Shown here piece by piece: positions 42,798 through 46,356 of a stretch of 46,356 bases of DNA. The DNA lies in contig PLLM01000072.1 in assembly GCA_003141275.1 (NCBI GenBank), forward strand, positions 12,340 through 58,695. Direction: 5' to 3'. Under the pieces are notes generated by a model, which saw nothing but the letters and a program-made list of their open reading frames with translations, ran no database searches and was not told the origin of the DNA. The stretch's first letter is position 1. Every line of letters starts with the position of its first letter. Source of the stretch: Phycisphaerales bacterium. Lineage in GTDB: Bacteria; Planctomycetota; Phycisphaerae; Sedimentisphaerales; Anaerobacaceae. A program made the position numbers and the translations under genes.

Positions 42798-43141
42798 TTA
42801 CTCTTTTGAGGTTTAAGGTCGAGCCCCACGAGAATTTTTTCTCTATCGACCATATTCCCGATAAACCTTCGCAAAGGCAGCGGCAACTTCTTGATAAGGG
42901 TTGGCACCGCGATGATTTGCTCACCCTGCGCAAGTGCCGGCTGCTGGTAGATATCAATCACCCGAAGGTTGTATCGGCCTTTTAGATGGTCTTTACAAAC
43001 TTGCGTGATATTCATAATGGCCTGCGATGATTTAGGAGTCATCCCTGCCACATAAAGCCGCAGGATGTATCGTTCTTTACCAGCGGTTTTCGCCTTTTTC
43101 GCCAATGCCTTTGCACTTGCAGTAGTCTTCTTCTTCACCAT
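42794..43141 (-). CDS. kaiB: KaiB-like protein (copy nearest the kinase)
   Basis: 115 residues. A Lys/Ala-rich N-terminal tail (VKKKTTASAKALAKKAKTAG) precedes the KaiB thioredoxin-like fold: YILRLYVAGMTPKSSQAI, ICK-type helix, YNLRVIDIYQQPALAQGEQI, AVPTLIKKLPLPLRRFIG and VGLDLKP. All main KaiB blocks are kept (LYVAG-x-T, PTL, P-x-P). KaiB binds KaiC and, in cyanobacteria, switches fold to sequester KaiA; no KaiA gene is present. It overlaps the kinase gene by 4 bp (ATGA), which supports shared function. Confidence 0.9.
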   Translation of the reverse strand: MVKKKTTASAKALAKKAKTAGKERYILRLYVAGMTPKSSQAIMNITQVCKDHLKGRYNLRVIDIYQQPALAQGEQIIAVPTLIKKLPLPLRRFIGNMVDREKILVGLDLKPQKSK

Positions 43142-43201
43142 AGTTCTTTTTCCCCTTTGCCTCCCGCCTTCTACATTCTAAATTTTACATTCTACATTTA
43201 T

Positions 43202-43501
43202 TTAGGTTCGTTCCCGCAGGTCAAGCCCAACAAGGACGCGCTGCGTATTTGAAAGGTCGCCGATGATTTTGCGCACCGGCTCAGGCAGTTTTCGCACTAA
43301 TGTCGGGATGGCCACAATCTGGTCGCCCCTGGCCAGCTTCGGATTCTTTAGTAAATCAATAATCTCGATACTATACTTGCCGGCCAGGTGTTCTTCGCAA
43401 ATCTTTTTTAGATTGGCGAAGGCGGTAACCGCCCTGTCCGTCTGTCCCGCCACGTACAGGCGTAATTCCCACTGCTTTTTGCTGCTTTTTTCGGTTTTCA
43501 T
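43202..43501 (-). CDS. kaiB: KaiB-like protein (copy nearest kaiC)
   Basis: 99 residues from ATG 43501; an earlier ATG at 43549 lies inside kaiC. It has the KaiB blocks [60 protein letters not shown] and VLVGLDLRE. It differs from the other copy in lacking the long basic tail and in having TDR where the other has TPK. It lies 16 nt after the kaiC stop and about 60 nt before the second kaiB. Two different KaiB proteins next to one KaiC suggest distinct binding states or partners. Confidence 0.9.
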   Translation of the reverse strand: MKTEKSSKKQWELRLYVAGQTDRAVTAFANLKKICEEHLAGKYSIEIIDLLKNPKLARGDQIVAIPTLVRKLPEPVRKIIGDLSNTQRVLVGLDLRERT

Positions 43502-43517
43502 TTTGAATTTCCATTCC

Positions 43518-45221
43518 TTAGTCCGCTTTTCGAATCCGAGAAATGTCATCTTTTTGCTGATGAATCATTTTGTTCTTTTGATGACCGTTAGCGGAAAGTT
43601 GCTTCATTTCTTTATGTATCCCTTCGCTTTGGGCCTTTAAGACGGCGATTTGGGCATCGATGGCCAAATGCTGCTGGCGCAATTCGAGCTGTCTGTGTTC
43701 GGCGGCCTGATTGCCCGAAAGTTCCTGCGAGCGGTCTTTGGCCTCCTGGGTCATGCGAGCCGAGCCGGTCAGGACTGTGCCTGACCCGATATAGACGTCC
43801 CGAAGCGCGATGCCTTTATCGCTCAGGATAAACTCCCTGACCTGGTTGGAGTGTGCCATTCCGCGCGACTTGAGAATATACAGCAGGCGGTTTCGTTCGC
43901 CGTCGGTTTCAATGTTACGAAGTAAAATCCAGGTGTCCATCAGGGATGAAATACCTACCTCGCTCTGATCAAAAGCGCTGCCGCCGCTGGTCAAGCTGGT
44001 AAAAACAGAGGTAACCTGTTTATTCTTCAAAAAGTCAACTATCCGCATCATCATCACCTTGACTTCATCGGTGTCGCCGATAGAACTCAGGTTGGTTACC
44101 GGGTCCACAACCACCCCGGTTGGATGGAAATCCTCTACAAGTTTGTGAATACTTACAAGGTGCGTTTCGAGGCCAAACATGGTAGGACGAACCGAGCGGA
44201 ATTTCATAAGGCCCTTTTTGACCCATTTGCCGAGGTCAAAGCCGATGGAACCCATATTTCGAATGATTTGGTCGGGCGACTCCTCGAACGATAAGTAAAG
44301 GCATTTTTCGCCTTTCCTGCAGATGCTGTCGGCGAACGCCGCAACCACGCTTGTTTTGCCGCTGCCCGCCGTGCCGCTAACCAGGACACTCGTGCCGCGA
44401 AAGTAACCCTTACCCCCGAACATCGTGTCTAATCTGGGAATACCGGTCGAAACCCTTGCGGCGCTGACCGGATAGGTCAGGCCCAGCGAACTGATGGGCA
44501 GAACCAATAGGCCGGTTTCGTCAATCAGGGCCGGATATTCGTTTGTGCCGTGTTTTGACCCGCGATACTTGATGACGCGTAAACGCCTTGTCGCTACCTG
44601 GTTGATAAGCCGGTGGTCGAGGAATATGACGCAATCGCTGACGTATTCCTCAAGGCCGTGACGGGTGAGGTGCTTGTCCCCCTGTTCGCCGGTGATGATC
44701 GCCGTGACCCCTTTGGTCTTTAACCAGCGGAATAACCGCCTAAGCTCCGCTCGCAGTATCGCCTCATTGGGAAGGCCCGCGAACAACGCCTCAATGGTAT
44801 CGAGCACTACCCTTTTTGCGCCGATACTGTCAATCATATTGCCCAATCTGACGAAAAGGCCTTCGAGGTCATATTCGCCGGTCTCTTCGATTTCGCTGCG
44901 TTCGATATGCACGTAATCGATGGCCAGTTTCTTTTGCCGGATAAGCTCCTTGACGTCCATACCAAGTGAGGCAACGTTTACGGCCAGCTCCTCGGCGTTT
45001 TCCTCGAACGCCATAAAAACGCCCGGCTCATTAAATTCCGTAATCCCGCGGGTGACAAATTCCATCGCGAGAAGCGTCTTGCCGCATCCGGCCGAGCCGC
45101 AAATTAATGTAGGTCTCCCTCGCGGCAGCCCCCCTTCAGTAATCTCATCTAACCCCTTGATTCCCGTCGGGCATTTTTTCAGCCCTGATAATATGTGATC
45201 TTTGCGTTTCTGTAGTGCCAC
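43518..45221 (-). CDS. kaiC: KaiC-type circadian/energy-sensing ATPase
   Basis: 567 residues, from GTG 45221 with AAAGGG upstream. Two RecA-like domains: CI with Walker [10 protein letters not shown] (about 42) and catalytic pair FEENAEE; CII with GTAGSGKT (about 288) and FEESPDQ. The CII phosphorylation loop reads [13 protein letters not shown], so the Ser431/Thr432 pair of cyanobacterial KaiC is Ser-Ser here, and the Thr426 position is Ser. The tail (about 500-567) is long and likely coiled ([20 protein letters not shown]), unlike the short KaiA-binding tail of cyanobacteria. KaiC autophosphorylates and hydrolyses ATP slowly. It heads the kaiC-kaiB-kaiB-kinase-regulator operon. Confidence 0.95.
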   Translation of the reverse strand: MALQKRKDHILSGLKKCPTGIKGLDEITEGGLPRGRPTLICGSAGCGKTLLAMEFVTRGITEFNEPGVFMAFEENAEELAVNVASLGMDVKELIRQKKLAIDYVHIERSEIEETGEYDLEGLFVRLGNMIDSIGAKRVVLDTIEALFAGLPNEAILRAELRRLFRWLKTKGVTAIITGEQGDKHLTRHGLEEYVSDCVIFLDHRLINQVATRRLRVIKYRGSKHGTNEYPALIDETGLLVLPISSLGLTYPVSAARVSTGIPRLDTMFGGKGYFRGTSVLVSGTAGSGKTSVVAAFADSICRKGEKCLYLSFEESPDQIIRNMGSIGFDLGKWVKKGLMKFRSVRPTMFGLETHLVSIHKLVEDFHPTGVVVDPVTNLSSIGDTDEVKVMMMRIVDFLKNKQVTSVFTSLTSGGSAFDQSEVGISSLMDTWILLRNIETDGERNRLLYILKSRGMAHSNQVREFILSDKGIALRDVYIGSGTVLTGSARMTQEAKDRSQELSGNQAAEHRQLELRQQHLAIDAQIAVLKAQSEGIHKEMKQLSANGHQKNKMIHQQKDDISRIRKAD

Positions 45222-45245
45222 GTTTTTTGCCCTTTCCAGTTTGGT

Positions 45246-45267
45246 TTTAAAAGCTATTTAAAAGCTA
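45246..45267. repeat. 11-bp tandem repeat upstream of kaiC
   Basis: TTTAAAAGCTA occurs twice back to back (45246-45256 and 45257-45267), 24 bp before the kaiC start. The 11-bp period is about one helical turn, so a dimeric or tandem regulator could bind on one face; no known site is recognised. Confidence 0.45.
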
Positions 45268-45534
45268 AAAGATATATTTGCCACCTAACCTAAAAAAATC
45301 AAGAAAATTCTTGCCAATATGTGGGATGGCCCCAGGTCCCGCTAACCCCACGAATCGGTGTTAGTGTGCGTGATTTTACCTACAGGAAAATAGTCAATTC
45401 GGCTTACACGGGAAACAGGTTCTACACCGATTTACAAAATAATCTTTGTTGTTATTATTAGACAAAGTAGACTCTGAGTGTTCAAATTAAAGCCGGTAAC
45501 AGGAGCGTTCTAATTTAATTAGGAGGCACAAAGA

Positions 45535-45564
45535 ATGTTGGCTGTAGGCGATTACATAATATAA
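45535..45564 (+). other. Nine-codon frame with strong ribosome-binding site
   Basis: AGGAGG lies 8 nt before an ATG that opens MLAVGDYII and stops. A hairpin (45565-45585; TTAGGTAT pairing with ATGCCTAA, one G-U) follows at once. This could be a leader peptide or the remnant of a gene start. It has no recognised family. Confidence 0.3.
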
Positions 45565-45739
45565 TTAGGTATTTGAGATGCCTAAAATAGGTAATTTCCC
45601 TATAGCCCCGTTCGCTGCAATGCGTATGATGAAATATATATGAAGCAGGGCAAAATGAATATGTGGGTTTGGTCCGTCAGGCGGCTTGTGGCCGGGTGTG
45701 GCGAAAACCGAACCCAAAAAAAGAAAGGTCAGGATTGTT

Positions 45740-45889
45740 ATGCTTTACACTATTGCTTTAATTTTGGTCATATTGTGGCTACTGGGATTGGTCACTTCCA
45801 CCACCATGGGCGGCTTTATTCACATACTTCTGGTGCTGGCCATTGTGGTTGTCTTGCTCAGGGTCATTAGCGGACGAAGAGTCGTGTGA
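45740..45889 (+). CDS. DUF5670/lmo0937-family small membrane protein
   Basis: 49 residues from ATG 45740, preceded by AGGATTG; the frame is open further upstream but the family starts at MLYTIA. Two membrane segments: YTIALILVILWLLGLVTS and the GGFIHILLVLAIVVVLLRVI stretch, with MGGFIHILLVLA as the family signature. It ends in a short basic tail. Members are tiny stress-associated membrane proteins of unknown function found in many bacteria. It is followed 40 bp on by the DUF3185-like gene. Confidence 0.85.
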   Translation: MLYTIALILVILWLLGLVTSTTMGGFIHILLVLAIVVVLLRVISGRRVV

Positions 45890-45929
45890 CCTTTCGTGAG
45901 TTAGACATAAAAATTTGAAGGAGAATTCA

Positions 45930-46139
45930 ATGAATAAACTAACCTCACTGGCAATTCTTGCCGGCGGTGTCGTTCTGGTGGTCTTCGGCGTTTCTGCGAC
46001 AAAATCATTCAGTTCTGACGTTTCCCGCTTTTTCACCGGCTCACCTACCGACAAGGCGATATGGATGATGATAGGCGGAATCGTTGCAATCATTATCGGC
46101 CTGGGTGGCTTGTCGCTTGGTAAACCTAAGGGCGTCTGA
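45930..46139 (+). CDS. DUF3185-family small membrane protein
   Basis: 69 residues from ATG 45930, with AAGGAG 7 nt upstream. Two membrane segments (LAILAGGVVLVVFGVSA and WMMIGGIVAIIIGLGGL) flank a conserved polar loop SFSSDVSRFFTGSPTDKAIW, the signature of DUF3185. Function is unknown. Such proteins are often encoded next to DUF5670-like and other small stress-linked membrane proteins, as here. Confidence 0.88.
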   Translation: MNKLTSLAILAGGVVLVVFGVSATKSFSSDVSRFFTGSPTDKAIWMMIGGIVAIIIGLGGLSLGKPKGV

Positions 46140-46346
46140 ATACTTTGACAGGAAATATGTGCTTAACATTAAGGAGTGTGTTGTATAACTCCATATTTAA
46201 TTATTTGAGAAAGGAAGAGCTGGCTGCGGACTTGCCGACAGTTATAAAAATTATGATCGTAATCGCGAAACGCTCTTTAGGGTTAAACGATTTGAATAAT
46301 GTTAGGAAACCTAAGTATTTTACAAAATTTTAGAGGGGTAAAAATT

Positions 46347-46356
46347 ATGAAAAAGT
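46347..46356 (+). CDS. Start of a gene cut by the window edge
   Basis: AGAGGGG lies 8 nt before an ATG reading MKK, then the window ends. The basic start would suit a signal peptide, but nothing more can be said. Confidence 0.4.

Larger units (their letters stand above)
45222..45739. other. Divergent intergenic region of 518 bp
   Basis: Between leftward kaiC and the rightward DUF5670-like gene. It holds the 11-bp tandem repeat at 45246-45267, a 9-codon frame with a strong SD at 45535-45564 and a small hairpin at 45565-45585. The rest is AT-rich. A frame starting at 45640 on the plus strand overlaps the DUF5670-like gene in another frame and is not supported. Confidence 0.4.

Noticed and set aside
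46145-46333. Plus-strand frame of 62 codons near the right edge
   Set aside because: No clear SD, no family and AT-rich sequence; the next real start appears to be at 46347.
1-46356. CRISPR array, tRNA or rRNA genes
   Set aside because: No regularly spaced repeats and no cloverleaf or rRNA-like stretches were seen on either strand.

Overview
This 46 kb window comes from a diderm (Gram-negative-type) bacterium. It encodes two sets of Mla-type genes that move lipids between the inner and outer membranes, lipoproteins with clear lipoboxes, a MlaA-type outer-membrane lipoprotein and a secreted 3D-domain protein. The lineage cannot be fixed from this sequence. The mix of KaiC/KaiB genes, a FlgM-like small protein, bacterial ceramide genes and RND/MMPL-MlaA-MlaC genes would suit an environmental Planctomycetota-like or deltaproteobacterial-like genome, but that is inference. 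Shine-Dalgarno sites (AAGGAG type) are clear at many genes, and most genes lie on the minus strand in tight operons, often joined by ATGA, GTGA or TAATG stop/start overlaps.

Layout. (1) 1-945: the start of acetate kinase (cut by the window edge), coupled to a HAD-like hydrolase. (2) 1077-5823: an operon of an RNase II/R-type exoribonuclease and an MCE/Mla-type ABC lipid transporter (STAS-MlaE permease, MlaF ATPase, MlaD, PqiC-like lipoprotein). (3) 5937-7259: an intact IS256-family insertion sequence with 25-bp inverted repeats and a 9-bp target duplication. It lies in front of the RNase gene and next to the stub of a DNA-methyltransferase gene that keeps a strong promoter. (4) 7494-26482: a stress and carbon-storage block. 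It holds an SPFH/band-7 protein, an Mg2+ P-type ATPase, an H+ P-type ATPase, class I aldolase, two tiny proteins, a GH13 branching-type enzyme, glycogen phosphorylase, phosphoglucomutase, transaldolase, an alpha/beta hydrolase, Fe/Mn superoxide dismutase, a universal stress protein and an AI-2E family transporter. (5) 26706-31524: a STAS-like protein, then MlaA, an RND/MMPL transporter and MlaC. (6) 31855-38652: a probable ceramide (sphingolipid) biosynthesis cluster. It contains a CerR-like reductase, an MprF-like (DUF2156) transferase, a bCerS-like acyltransferase, and one 1116-residue protein fusing fatty acyl-AMP ligase, acyl carrier protein and a serine-palmitoyltransferase-type alpha-oxoamine synthase. 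(7) 38743-39984: a 3D-domain secreted protein and a FlgM-like small protein. (8) 40436-45221: a kai-type operon of KaiC, two KaiB-like proteins, a PAS histidine kinase and a LuxR-type response regulator, ending in a likely intrinsic terminator. (9) 45740-46356: two tiny membrane proteins (DUF5670-like and DUF3185-like) and the first codons of another gene.

How the genes fit together (inference). The central block would store and mobilise glycogen (branching enzyme, phosphorylase, phosphoglucomutase) and feed sugar phosphates through transaldolase and aldolase toward acetate kinase. The ion pumps, SOD, Usp and SPFH proteins suggest use under stress or energy limitation. The ceramide genes sit beside MlaC-RND-MlaA, so synthesis and envelope transport of an unusual lipid may be linked. 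The kai operon looks like a KaiA-less timing or energy-sensing switch feeding a two-component output.

A roughly 100-bp element occurs three times (25181-25264, 27288-27384, 31638-31725) between genes of regions 4-6. None of the annotated genes explains it. No tRNA, rRNA or CRISPR array was seen.
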